A stretch of DNA of 39,702 nucleotides from Methylobacterium sp. Leaf123 (GTDB taxonomy: Bacteria; Pseudomonadota; Alphaproteobacteria; Rhizobiales; Beijerinckiaceae): the NCBI RefSeq assembly GCF_001423405.1, contig NZ_LMNS01000010.1, positions 14,038 to 53,739 on the forward strand, in the 5' to 3' direction. The notes under the pieces were generated by a model. That model did no database searches. It worked only from the letters and a program-made list of their open reading frames with translations, and was not told the origin of the DNA. Shown piece after piece: positions 17,743-27,417 of the stretch. Both the position numbers and the translations under genes were made by a program. Positions within the stretch are counted from its first letter, which is position 1, and the number at the start of each line of letters is the position of its first letter.

Positions 17743-17781
17743 GACCCCCATCACTTCCGCGGACCGGGGGTGATGGGGGTC
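17743..17781 (+). terminator. Hairpin after chemoreceptor gene, probable terminator
   Basis: 12-bp perfect stem (GACCCCCATCAC at 17743-17754 with its complement at 17770-17781) and a 15-nt loop, 10 bp after the stop. There is no T tract, so its strength as an intrinsic terminator is uncertain. Confidence 0.5.
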
Positions 17782-17814
17782 TGAAACGCCCCGTTCGTGA
17801 CGGGCGCCGAATGA

Positions 17815-17851
17815 AAAAGGCCCCGATGCGTTCACCGCATCGGGGCCTTTT
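17815..17851. terminator. Bidirectional intrinsic terminator (typA side)
   Basis: 15-bp perfect stem AAAAGGCCCCGATGC (17815-17829) with its complement at 17837-17851 and a 7-nt loop. A/T tracts flank the GC core on both strands. It can stop typA (minus) and read-through from the chemoreceptor (plus). Confidence 0.85.
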
Positions 17852-17876
17852 CGTTGGGGCGGAGGAAGCGGGGCTG

Positions 17877-19703
<1,827 letters not shown>

Positions 19704-20018
19704 CGGAGATCTCGAGCCGTTCGGAAACTTGGAGCCCGGCCATAAAGCGCCGTGTCGCGGGCCGTGTTTCGACGGTCGTGACGCCAGGGTACGGATTCGG
19801 GCGGTATCGCGTCGCAATATAAGGTGTCGCCCGATCCGGCAAGTGCGCGCGGCGCCGTGTCGGTCGCGGGAGCCATGCCTTCACCCCGTGGCAAGACGGG
19901 CCGAGGCATGAATCGTGTTCGATCGCGCCCTCATGCGGGGACGCTGTGGGGCCGCTTGGCCTGAGTGACGGCTGCCGGCGCTTCCGCTTCGGCATGCTCT
20001 GCGGGACGGTGGTCGAAG

Positions 20019-21308
20019 ATGCCGCGTTGGCGATGGTTGATGGCGCAGGTCGTGCGGCGCCTCTGGGTGCGCGCCACGCTGATCGGCTCGGCGGGGGTGA
20101 TGGCGGCGCTGCTGGCGGCGGTGGCCGAGCGCTACCTGCCCTGGACGGTGCCGGGCGCGATCAGCACCGATGCGCTCGACAGCATCCTCACCGTCATCGC
20201 CTCCAGCATGCTGTCCGTCACTACCTTCTCGCTGAACGTCATGGTGTCGTCCTACGGCTCGGCCACGAGCAACGTCACGCCCCGCGCCACCAAGCTCCTC
20301 ATTGAGGACCGGGTGACCCAGACCGTCCTCTCGACCTTTCTGGGGTCCTTCCTGTTCGGCATCGTCGGCCTCGTCGTCTCGAAGACCGGGGCTTACGGCG
20401 AGAGCGGGCGCACGATCCTCTTCGTCGTCACGATCGCGGTCATCGTTCTGATCGTCGTCGCGCTGCTGCGCTGGATCGACCATTTGACGCGCCTCGGCCG
20501 CGTGGGGGAGACGACCGACCGGGTCGAGACGGCGGCCCGTACCGCGATCGAGACGCGCCTGCGCGACCCCTATCTCGGGGGCCGACCCCTGCGCGATCCC
20601 GACCAGCAGATCCCGGCGGGCGCCGTGACGGTAACCGTGGACGCGATCGGCTACGTTCAGCACATCGACATGGCGGCCCTGTCCAAGATCGGCGAGGCGC
20701 ACGACATGGAGATCTTCGTCGCGGCGACGCCCGGACGGTTCGTCCATCCGGAGACGCCGGTGGCCTGGATCGACCGGCTCGAGGCCGGGGAGGACCGGGA
20801 CACGCTGCGCCGGAGCGTCGGCGGGGCGTTCTTGGTCGGGAACGAGCGTGCCTTCGACCAGGACCCGCGTTTTGGCCTCGCGGTGATGAGCGAGATCGGT
20901 TCGCGCGCCCTGTCGCCCGCGACCAATGATCCCGGCACTGCGATCGACGTGATCGGCCGCTCGACCCGCCTCGTTAGCCTCTGGGTGCGCGGCACGACCG
21001 CTCCGGAGGCGGGCGAGCCGAAACATCCGCGCATCCATGTCCCGCCGCTCGACACTGCCGATATGTTCGAGGACGCCTTCATGTTGATGGCCCGCGACGG
21101 CGCGGGGCTGATCGAGGTGCAGCTGCGCATCCAGAAGGCGCTGCTGGCCCTGAGCCGCATCGGCGGCGAGGCATCCCGGGCCGCCGCGCTGCATCAGTCG
21201 CGCATGGCCCTGGAGCGCGCCGAACTCGCGCTCACGCTCGAGGCCGACAAGATCCGGCTGCGCGCGGCGGCCGGCGCCGTCGAGGCCGCCGAGGCGAGCC
21301 CGGCCTGA
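20019..21308 (+). CDS. DUF2254 family membrane protein
   Basis: 429 aa from ATG at 20019 (MPRWRWLMAQVVRRLW). It has four hydrophobic segments in the first 160 residues: IGSAGVMAALLAAVAERYLP, the LTVIASSMLSVTTFSLNVMV stretch, TFLGSFLFGIVGLVVSKTGA, and TILFVVTIAVIVLIVVALLR. A large cytosolic domain follows (VDAIGYVQHIDMAALSKIGE, RFGLAVMSEIGSRALSPATN, DPGTAIDVI). This pattern is DUF2254, a widespread inner-membrane family of unknown function. An upstream GTG at 19965 would add 18 unlikely residues. The orphan minC lies 126 bp downstream on the same strand. Confidence 0.88.
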   Translation: MPRWRWLMAQVVRRLWVRATLIGSAGVMAALLAAVAERYLPWTVPGAISTDALDSILTVIASSMLSVTTFSLNVMVSSYGSATSNVTPRATKLLIEDRVTQTVLSTFLGSFLFGIVGLVVSKTGAYGESGRTILFVVTIAVIVLIVVALLRWIDHLTRLGRVGETTDRVETAARTAIETRLRDPYLGGRPLRDPDQQIPAGAVTVTVDAIGYVQHIDMAALSKIGEAHDMEIFVAATPGRFVHPETPVAWIDRLEAGEDRDTLRRSVGGAFLVGNERAFDQDPRFGLAVMSEIGSRALSPATNDPGTAIDVIGRSTRLVSLWVRGTTAPEAGEPKHPRIHVPPLDTADMFEDAFMLMARDGAGLIEVQLRIQKALLALSRIGGEASRAAALHQSRMALERAELALTLEADKIRLRAAAGAVEAAEASPA

Positions 21309-21408
21309 GGGCGGCGCTCGCCCCGGTCTCGCGCCGTCGAGGCGTTTGCTGTTGAGGACGCAGCACCCCCGCGCGGCGCGGCGCGCGATCTGCCATAAGC
21401 TGTCGGGC

Positions 21409-21438
21409 ATGATCCACACGCTGCGACGTTGCCCGTGA
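21409..21438 (+). CDS. Possible 9-codon upstream ORF overlapping the orphan minC start
   Basis: ATG at 21409 reads MIHTLRRCP and its TGA (21436-21438) overlaps the GTG start of the second minC (21435-21437). The minC start itself has no visible Shine-Dalgarno sequence, so translational coupling from this mini-ORF is possible. It may be chance. Confidence 0.25.
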   Translation: MIHTLRRCP

Positions 21439-22166
21439 CCGACCGTCCCCCGATCCGCTTCCGCGGCCGCTCCTTCCTGGCGATGGTGCTGGCCCCCGTG
21501 CCGCCGATCGATCAGTGGCTCGCCGAACTCGATGCGCTCAAGCGGCGCGCGCCCGCCTTCTTCTCGGTGCGGGCGATCATCCTCGACGTGACTGGCCTGC
21601 GCTTCGAGCGCTCGGACCTCGCGCATCTCTGCGAGGAGTTGAACCAGCGCTCCATCACCATCCTCGGCATCGAGGGCATCGGGCCGACCTCGCTCGGGCC
21701 GGGCTTCCCGCCGCCGCTTGTGGGGGGCAAGCCGGTCGATGACATTACGCCGCCCGAGCCCGGCGCCGCCGAGGCGCCGGCTGCGGCGGATCACCCGTCC
21801 GCCCCGGCTTTAGTGGCGTCCGCGGCCCCGGCTCGGACGCGCTCCTTCGTCCTCGATGCGCCGGTGCGCTCGGGGCAGGTGATCCAGCATCTCGACGGCG
21901 ATGTGACCGTGATGGGGTCGGTCGCCTCGGGGGCGGAGGTGATCGCGGGGGGCTCGATCCACATCTACGGCGCCCTGCGCGGCCGGGCGATCGCAGGGGC
22001 GGTGGGCGATCCGGGCGCGCGCATCCTCACCCGGAAGTTCGAGCCGGAACTCGTCGCCATCGACGGTCTTTACAAGACCGCCGACGATCTCGGCGGCACC
22101 CGCTGGGGCCAGTCGGTCCAGGCGCGGCTCGAAGGCGACGCCATCGTCCTCGTGCCGCTCGACTGA
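21435..22166 (+). CDS. Second, orphan MinC paralogue
   Basis: 243 aa from GTG at 21435 (a TTG two codons upstream is the alternative; TAA at 21396 limits the frame). The N-terminal domain aligns with the minCDE MinC throughout (RAIILDVTGLRFERSDLAHL versus RAVILDVAGLKPAPSELETL; ILGIEG in both). The C-terminal domain keeps the MinD-binding RSGQ and HLDGDVTVMGSVASGAEVIA followed by GGSIHIYGALRGRAIAGA. The linker is longer and Ala/Pro-rich. There is no minD or minE beside it. It may compete for the same MinD, inhibit FtsZ under other conditions, or be a spare copy. Divergence is large enough that it is not a recent duplicate. Confidence 0.9.
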   Translation: MTDRPPIRFRGRSFLAMVLAPVPPIDQWLAELDALKRRAPAFFSVRAIILDVTGLRFERSDLAHLCEELNQRSITILGIEGIGPTSLGPGFPPPLVGGKPVDDITPPEPGAAEAPAAADHPSAPALVASAAPARTRSFVLDAPVRSGQVIQHLDGDVTVMGSVASGAEVIAGGSIHIYGALRGRAIAGAVGDPGARILTRKFEPELVAIDGLYKTADDLGGTRWGQSVQARLEGDAIVLVPLD

Positions 22167-22218
22167 CGCCGCGTTTCGGCACGCGCCACCCGGCGACATC
22201 CGTCCATCACGAAAGCGT

Positions 22219-22304
22219 GCGGGTGGCGGTCATCCGCCGCCCAGACGGCGCGGGTGGCGGTCATCCGCCGCCCAGACGGCGCGGGTGGCGGAAATCCGCC
22301 GCCC
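22219..22304. repeat. Three tandem 31-bp palindromic repeats (candidate activator sites)
   Basis: Units start at 22219, 22250 and 22281. The first two are identical over 31 bp; the third keeps 22 of its first 24 bp. Each contains the near-palindrome GGTGGCGG-N4-CCGCCGCC. The 31-bp period is about three helical turns, so sites would lie on one DNA face. They sit 84-169 bp upstream of the sigma-54 promoter at 22388, the usual place for enhancer-binding protein sites. They could also act as hairpins after the orphan minC (stop 22166), but there is no T tract. Confidence 0.8.
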
Positions 22305-22387
22305 GTCCTTCGGATGTGAACCGGGAGCTTCCGAAAAAACCCTTTCCAAGCAGTAAATTGCAGGAATCTGGGTGCTTTCTGCATGGC

Positions 22388-22403
22388 TGGCATGCGCTCT
22401 GCA
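22388..22403 (+). promoter_or_regulatory. Sigma-54 promoter of the ABC operon
   Basis: TGGCATGCGCTCTGCA matches the -24/-12 consensus TGGCAYG-N4-TTGCW with one mismatch (C for the first T of TTGC). GG and GC are at exact spacing, and a C precedes as in YTGGC. It ends 56 bp before the TTG start of the binding-protein gene. Confidence 0.7.
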
Positions 22404-22459
22404 AAGAGGACCGGACCATTCGCACCGGCCGCAGAGCCGGGCCATCCGGGAGAAGCCCC

Positions 22460-23440
22460 TTGCTCGAACGTCTTCGTTTCACGCGTCGCGGCCTTGCCAT
22501 GCTCGCCGCCGCGACCGCCGCATCGCTCGCCCCGCTTCCGCTCTCCGCGCAGGAAGTGGTGCGCGTCGGCAACCTCAAGCTCGCCCACTTCGCCGGCGTC
22601 TCCTACGTCAAGGAGATTGCCAAGACCTGCGGCCTGACCGTCGATCTCAAGATCTTCGCCAAGGGGCCCGATATCATGCAGGCGATGCTCGCCGGCGAAC
22701 TCGATGTCGGCGCCACCGCCTCGGAGGCGGCGATCTCGGCCCGCGGCAACGGCGCCCAGGTCTTCATCGTCGGCGGCTTCGCCAAGGGCGGCGCCCGCCT
22801 GCTGGCGACGCCGGATTCCGGCATCAAGTCGGCCGCCGACCTCAAGGGCAAGCGGGTCGGCGTCACCCGCGGCTCGATCCAAGAGGTGCTGCTCGGCGCC
22901 GAGATGGCCAAGCACGGCCTCAAGGCCCGCGACGTCAACCTGATCTATCTCGGATACCCGGATCTCAACCAGGCGCTGCTGCAGAAGCAGGTCGATGCGA
23001 TCATGCAGACCGAGCCGCAATCGGCCCAGGCCATCGCCCGCGGCTTCGGCGTCGAGGTGATCAAGCCCTACGACACCCCGGTCGGCTCGCCGATCCGCAC
23101 GCTGGTGATGACGGAGAAGTTCTACGGCGAGAAGAAGCCGGTCGCGGCCAAGTTCATGGAATGTTTCGTGAAGGCGCAGAAGACCTTCATGGACGATCCC
23201 AAGGCCGCCGAGACCTTCGTCACGCAGGACGTGTTCAAGGGGCAGGTCACCGCGGCGGAGTTCCAAGAGGCGCTCGCCAACTCGCCCTACACCCTGGAGA
23301 TGAGCGCCGACCACATCCAGCGGACCACCGACGTCATGGCCGAGCACGGCATCGGCAAGATGTCGAAGCCCGCCAAGGCCGCCGAGTGGGTGAAGCTCGA
23401 CCTGCTGGAGGCCGCCAAGGCCTCCGCCGGCACGAACTGA
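22460..23440 (+). CDS. NitT/TauT-family ABC transporter substrate-binding protein
   Basis: 326 aa. The start TTG at 22460 is chosen because GGGAGAAG precedes it and it yields an export signal with a twin-arginine (RFTRRGLAMLAAATAASLAP, cleavage near SAQ). The ATG at 22499 would lose the basic region. The mature protein is an NMT1/SsuA-like periplasmic binding protein (VRVGNLKLAHFAGVSYVKEI, LAGELDVGATASEAAISARG, LKGKRVGVTRGSIQEVLLGA). Family members bind nitrate, taurine, aliphatic sulfonates, thiamine precursors or aromatic acids, so the ligand is not predictable. It is the first gene of a three-gene ABC operon behind a sigma-54 promoter; the permease begins 12 bp downstream. Confidence 0.92.
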   Translation: MLERLRFTRRGLAMLAAATAASLAPLPLSAQEVVRVGNLKLAHFAGVSYVKEIAKTCGLTVDLKIFAKGPDIMQAMLAGELDVGATASEAAISARGNGAQVFIVGGFAKGGARLLATPDSGIKSAADLKGKRVGVTRGSIQEVLLGAEMAKHGLKARDVNLIYLGYPDLNQALLQKQVDAIMQTEPQSAQAIARGFGVEVIKPYDTPVGSPIRTLVMTEKFYGEKKPVAAKFMECFVKAQKTFMDDPKAAETFVTQDVFKGQVTAAEFQEALANSPYTLEMSADHIQRTTDVMAEHGIGKMSKPAKAAEWVKLDLLEAAKASAGTN

Positions 23441-23452
23441 GGAGGGCTCCCC

Positions 23453-24274
23453 GTGAACGCCTTGCGTCTCAAACCCCTGGCCGAGGGGCTGGCGGTTCCC
23501 GTCGCCATCCTCGTGCTCTGGCAGCTCGCCTGCACGGCGGGGCTCGTCAACCCGATGGTGCTGCCCTCGCCCGCCGCGGTCGCGGTGCGCTGGTGGGCCT
23601 ATCTCGCCCCGCTCGAAGCCTATGATCCGGAACACGGATCGTGGTTTGCGTGGCTCTTCTCCGGCGAGATGCTGCACGATGCGGTGGCATCGCTCTACCG
23701 CGTCGTCGTCGGCTTCGCCGTCGGCGCCGGGCTCGCCCTGCCGCTCGGCCTGTTCATGGGCTCCAGCGACCTGATCTACCGCCACATCAACCCCTTGATG
23801 CAGGTTCTGCGGCCGATCCCGCCGATCGCCTACATCCCGCTCTCGATCCTGTGGTTCGGCCTCGGCAACGCGCCCGCCGTGTTCCTCATCGCCATCGGCG
23901 CCTTCTTCCCCGTGCTGATGAACACCATTGCCGGCGTGCGCCATGTGGACGGGATCTATATCCGCGCCGCCCGCAGCCTCGGCGCCAGCCGGATGACGAT
24001 CTTCCGCCGGGTCATCCTGCCGGCCGCCACCCCCTACATCCTGTCGGGGGCGCGGATCGGCATAGGCACCGCCTTCATCGTGGTGATCGTGGCCGAGATG
24101 ATCGCGGTCAATAACGGCCTCGGCTTCCGCATCCTGGAGGCGCGCGAATATTTCTGGTCCGACAAGATCATCGCCGGAATGCTGACCATCGGCGCGCTCG
24201 GCCTCGTCATCGACATGGCGGTAAGCCGCCTGAACAATCACCTGCTCCGCTGGCATCGCGGCCTGGAATCGTGA
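23453..24274 (+). CDS. NitT/TauT-family ABC transporter permease
   Basis: 273 aa from GTG at 23453, preceded by GAGGAGGG. Binding-protein-dependent inner-membrane permease of SsuC/TauC type with about six TM helices. The EAA-like cytosolic loop that contacts the ATPase is clear (AARSLGASRMTIFRRVILPA). It begins with a usual TM1 (EGLAVPVAILVLWQLACTAG) and the VLPSPAAVAVRWW motif. It ends just before the ATPase gene. Confidence 0.93.
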   Translation: MNALRLKPLAEGLAVPVAILVLWQLACTAGLVNPMVLPSPAAVAVRWWAYLAPLEAYDPEHGSWFAWLFSGEMLHDAVASLYRVVVGFAVGAGLALPLGLFMGSSDLIYRHINPLMQVLRPIPPIAYIPLSILWFGLGNAPAVFLIAIGAFFPVLMNTIAGVRHVDGIYIRAARSLGASRMTIFRRVILPAATPYILSGARIGIGTAFIVVIVAEMIAVNNGLGFRILEAREYFWSDKIIAGMLTIGALGLVIDMAVSRLNNHLLRWHRGLES

Positions 24275-24282
24275 GGTCCCCC

Positions 24283-25152
24283 ATGTCCGTGCAACCGCAT
24301 CCCCTCGAATCCGTCACCCAGGACGCCGTTCCGATCGCGCCGCCGGTGACGTCCGCCGCCTCCCCGCACATCGTGGTCTCGGGCGTGGACAAGATCTTCC
24401 CCGTCCCCGGCGGTGAGGTCGTCGCCCTCAAGGACATCGACCTCACCATCAACCGCGGCGAGTTCGTCTGCCTCCTCGGCCCCTCCGGCTGCGGGAAGTC
24501 GACGCTGCTCAACGCCATCGCCGGCTTCTCGCACCCGACCCGCGGCGGCATCGACGTGGAGGACCGCAAGGTCGCCGCGCCCGGTCCCGACCGGGGCATG
24601 GTGTTCCAGGAATACGCCCTGTTTCCCTGGATGACGGTGGCGCAGAACATCGCCTTCGGCCTGGAGATCAAGGGCATGGCCCGCGGGGCGATCCAGGCGC
24701 GGGTGGCCGAACTCCTCGACATGCTCAAGCTCGCCGAGTTCCGCGACCGCTTCCCCAAGGATCTGTCCGGCGGCATGCGCCAGCGCGTGGCGATCGCCCG
24801 CGTGCTGGCGCTGGACAGCCCGGTGATGCTGATGGACGAGCCGTTCGGCGCGCTCGACGCCCTGACCCGCCGCTCGCTGCAGGACGAGCTGCTGCGGATC
24901 TGGGCGGCGACGGGCAAGACCATCGTGTTCGTCACCCACTCGATCGAAGAATCGATCTATCTGGCCGACCGCATCGTCGTGCTCACCTACCGCCCCGGCA
25001 CGATCAAGCGCGACCTGCGGGTCGAGCTGCCGCGCCCGCGCGACAGCGCCTCGGCCGCCTTCAACGCCCTGAAGCGCGACCTCTCCGCCCTCGTCACCGC
25101 CGAGCAGCACCGGTTCGAGCAGGTGGAGTTGAAGGGGCTGACGACGGATTGA
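24283..25152 (+). CDS. NitT/TauT-family ABC transporter ATP-binding protein
   Basis: 289 aa from ATG at 24283, with GAGG 5 nt upstream; a GTG at 24271 overlapping the permease stop is less likely. The nucleotide-binding domain has Walker A (GPSGCGKST), Q-loop (MVFQEYALFPWM), signature (LSGGMRQRVAIARVLA), Walker B with D-loop (VMLMDEPFGALDALTR) and H-loop (VFVTHSIEE). It energises the permease. It is the last gene of the operon; a modest GC hairpin at 25161-25185 follows. Confidence 0.95.
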   Translation: MSVQPHPLESVTQDAVPIAPPVTSAASPHIVVSGVDKIFPVPGGEVVALKDIDLTINRGEFVCLLGPSGCGKSTLLNAIAGFSHPTRGGIDVEDRKVAAPGPDRGMVFQEYALFPWMTVAQNIAFGLEIKGMARGAIQARVAELLDMLKLAEFRDRFPKDLSGGMRQRVAIARVLALDSPVMLMDEPFGALDALTRRSLQDELLRIWAATGKTIVFVTHSIEESIYLADRIVVLTYRPGTIKRDLRVELPRPRDSASAAFNALKRDLSALVTAEQHRFEQVELKGLTTD

Positions 25153-25160
25153 GGATTGCC

Positions 25161-25185
25161 GCCGCAGCTTTCTTCGGCCTGCGGC
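25161..25185 (+). terminator. Weak hairpin after ABC operon
   Basis: GCCGCAG (25161-25167) pairs with CTGCGGC (25179-25185) across an 11-nt loop, 8 bp after the ATPase stop. There is no T tract, so termination is uncertain and read-through to the kinase gene is possible. Confidence 0.35.
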
Positions 25186-25242
25186 GCTGCCATGTTAGGC
25201 TCTCATATCGTTTCCGAATGATCACGTCGGGGACCGCGGATC

Positions 25243-25438
25243 CCCTCTCCCCGCTGAGCGGGGAGAGGGCTCGACCGACCTCGTCGTCGGCTGAGCGAGC
25301 CGGCAGGCGAGGGTGAGGGGGCTTCGACGGATGTGCTTCTTCCGTACAGGCCCCCTCACCACCGCTTCGACTCTCGCCTCCGCTTCCCGCAGGCACGGCA
25401 GGGTGCCTGCGGGCCTCTCCCCGCACGGCGGGGAGAGG
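25243..25438. repeat. Intergenic mosaic element of four GC-rich hairpins
   Basis: Four perfect stems lie in series or nested: CCCTCTCCCCG (25243-25253 with 25259-25269, 11 bp), GGTGAGGGGGC (25312-25322 with 25350-25360, 11 bp), CCCGCAGGCA (25386-25395 with 25404-25413, 10 bp) and CCTCTCCCCGC (25414-25424 with 25428-25438, 11 bp). CCCTCTCCCC-type hairpins recur widely between genes in rhizobial and Methylobacterium genomes. This fills the gap between the ABC operon and the kinase gene. No gene is visible in 25153-25527. Confidence 0.8.
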
Positions 25439-25527
25439 GGGGAGTTGCGGCCCCCGTCCGATCAATCGGAAACCGCATCAGATCGCTCACCGCATATGGT
25501 GGCGGTGACGGAAGTCTCGTCCGGTCC

Positions 25528-27417
25528 ATGAGAGTGACGCCCTTCCCCCGCGCCACGGTCGCGCATGTCCTCATCCTCGCCGTGCTGGCGGTTGCCGCCG
25601 TCTTCGCCGTTCTCAAGGCGGGGGAGGTGACGGAGGCCCGCGTGGCGGAAAGCCTCGCGGGGGACGCGCGCCAGCGGGCGGAGATCTACGCCCAGAGCCT
25701 GGAAGGCACCATCGAGCGGTTCGGCTTCCTGCCGGCCGCCGCCGCCCTCGATCCGCGGGTGCAGTCCTTGCTCGCCGCCCCCGACGATCCGGCGCAGGTC
25801 GCCACCGTCAACGCCTATCTCCAGCGGCTGAGCCGCGAGGCGGGGGCGGGCGTCGTCTATCTGCTGATCCCGTCCGGCCTGACCATCGCCGCCTCGAACT
25901 GGGACACGCCCCAGACCTATATCGGCCAGGATTTTTCCTATCGTCCCTATTTCACGCAAGCGCGCGACGGGCGCACCGGGCGCTTCTATGCCATCGGCAC
26001 GCTGACCGGCGTGCCCGGCTACTTCATCAGCGCCCCCGTCATCATCGACGGCACGGTGCGCGGCGTGGTGGCGACCAAGGTCAGCCTCGACCCGCTGGAG
26101 ACGATCTGGCGCGAGGGCAGCGACCGCGTGCTGGTGACCGACCAGAACGGCATCGTCTTCCTCGCCTCCGATGCAGGCCTCAAGTTCCGCGCGACGAAGC
26201 CCCTCGACGAAGCCGCCCGCGCCGGCATGGAGCGGACGCGCCAATACGGGCGCGACGACTATGCCCCGATCGATCTCGGCCGGACGGAGACGGTCGGCGG
26301 CGTGCCCCTGGTCACCCGGTCGGAGGCGGCGCCGCTCACCCGCGCCCTGTTCGAGGAGGCGAGCCTGCCGGCCTATGGCTGGACGCTGCTGCTCTTCGCC
26401 GACGCCGCGCCGGTGGCCATTGCCGGGCGCAGCGCCCGAGCCGGCGCGATCCTGGCGCTGGTCGTGCTCGGCCTGATCGGCCTCTACGGGGGCCAGCACC
26501 TGCGGCGGGTGCGCGAGAACCGCGCGGCGCAACGCGCTTTGGAAGCCGCGGTCGCGGCCCGGACCGCCGATCTCAGTGCGGCCAACCTCAAGCTCGCGGG
26601 CGAGATCGAGGAGCGGACCCGCGCCGAGAGCGACCTGCGCGAGGCGCAAGGGGAACTGGTTCAGGCGGCCAAGATGGCGACCCTCGGCCAGATGGCAGCG
26701 GGCATCACCCACGAACTCAACCAGCCGCTCGCCGCCATGCGGGGGCTGGCCGACAATGCCTCCGCCTTCCTGAGGCAGGGCCGGGAGGCGGACGCTGCCG
26801 CCAACCTGACCCGCATCGTCTCCCTGGTGGACCGGCTCGGCAAGATCACCGGACAGTTGCGCAGCTTCTCCCGCCGCTCGGGGACGGAGCGGGTCGCGGT
26901 CGATGTCGGCGTGGCGGTCTCGGAGAGCCTCGCCATCCTGTCCGCCCGCATCCGTGACGCCGGCGCGCGGGTGACGACCGACCTCGATCCGGCGGCGCGA
27001 TGGGTGGTGTTCGAGCCGATCCGCCTGTCGCAGGTGCTGGTCAACCTCGTCGGCAACGCCCTCGATGCGGTGAAGGGGCGCCCCGGCGCGGAGGTCGCGG
27101 TGCGCGCCTGGGCCGGGGACGGGCAGGTCGTGCTCAGCGTCGAGGATAACGGGCCGGGCCTCGACGCGGCGGCCCTGGCGCGCCTGTTCGAGCCGTTCTT
27201 CACCACCAAGCCGGCGGGGGAGGGGCTCGGCCTCGGCTTGCCGATCTCGCTCGCCATCGCCCGCGAATTCGGGGCGAACCTCCAGCCCCGGCCGATGCCC
27301 GGCGGCGGCCTCGCCTTCGACCTCGTGATGGAGGTCGCCAAGGAAGCGATCAAGCAGGACGCGCTCAAGCAGGACGCGGACACGCCCCCGCCGGAGAGGA
27401 TGCGCCATGTTTCCTGA
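25528..27417 (+). CDS. dctB: DctB-type sensor histidine kinase
   Basis: 629 aa from ATG at 25528. TM1 (VAHVLILAVLAVAAVFAVLK, about 11-30) and TM2 (about 303-322) enclose a periplasmic double-Cache domain with the DctB ligand-site pattern (IGQDFSYRPYF and FYAIGTLTGVPGYFISAP). After a coiled coil come the H-box (ITHELNQP, phospho-acceptor H395), N-box (LVNLVGNALDAV, N510) and G-boxes (VEDNGPGLD, GEGLGLGLPIS). DctB kinases sense C4-dicarboxylates and phosphorylate DctD. The 3' end overlaps the regulator gene by 11 nt. There is no dctA in the window; the neighbouring ABC operon is a plausible target instead. Ligand could differ from dicarboxylates. Confidence 0.88.
   Translation: MRVTPFPRATVAHVLILAVLAVAAVFAVLKAGEVTEARVAESLAGDARQRAEIYAQSLEGTIERFGFLPAAAALDPRVQSLLAAPDDPAQVATVNAYLQRLSREAGAGVVYLLIPSGLTIAASNWDTPQTYIGQDFSYRPYFTQARDGRTGRFYAIGTLTGVPGYFISAPVIIDGTVRGVVATKVSLDPLETIWREGSDRVLVTDQNGIVFLASDAGLKFRATKPLDEAARAGMERTRQYGRDDYAPIDLGRTETVGGVPLVTRSEAAPLTRALFEEASLPAYGWTLLLFADAAPVAIAGRSARAGAILALVVLGLIGLYGGQHLRRVRENRAAQRALEAAVAARTADLSAANLKLAGEIEERTRAESDLREAQGELVQAAKMATLGQMAAGITHELNQPLAAMRGLADNASAFLRQGREADAAANLTRIVSLVDRLGKITGQLRSFSRRSGTERVAVDVGVAVSESLAILSARIRDAGARVTTDLDPAARWVVFEPIRLSQVLVNLVGNALDAVKGRPGAEVAVRAWAGDGQVVLSVEDNGPGLDAAALARLFEPFFTTKPAGEGLGLGLPISLAIAREFGANLQPRPMPGGGLAFDLVMEVAKEAIKQDALKQDADTPPPERMRHVS

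Noticed and set aside
22219..22304. CRISPR-like repeats
   Set aside because: Units are directly adjacent with no spacers and only three copies; no cas genes.
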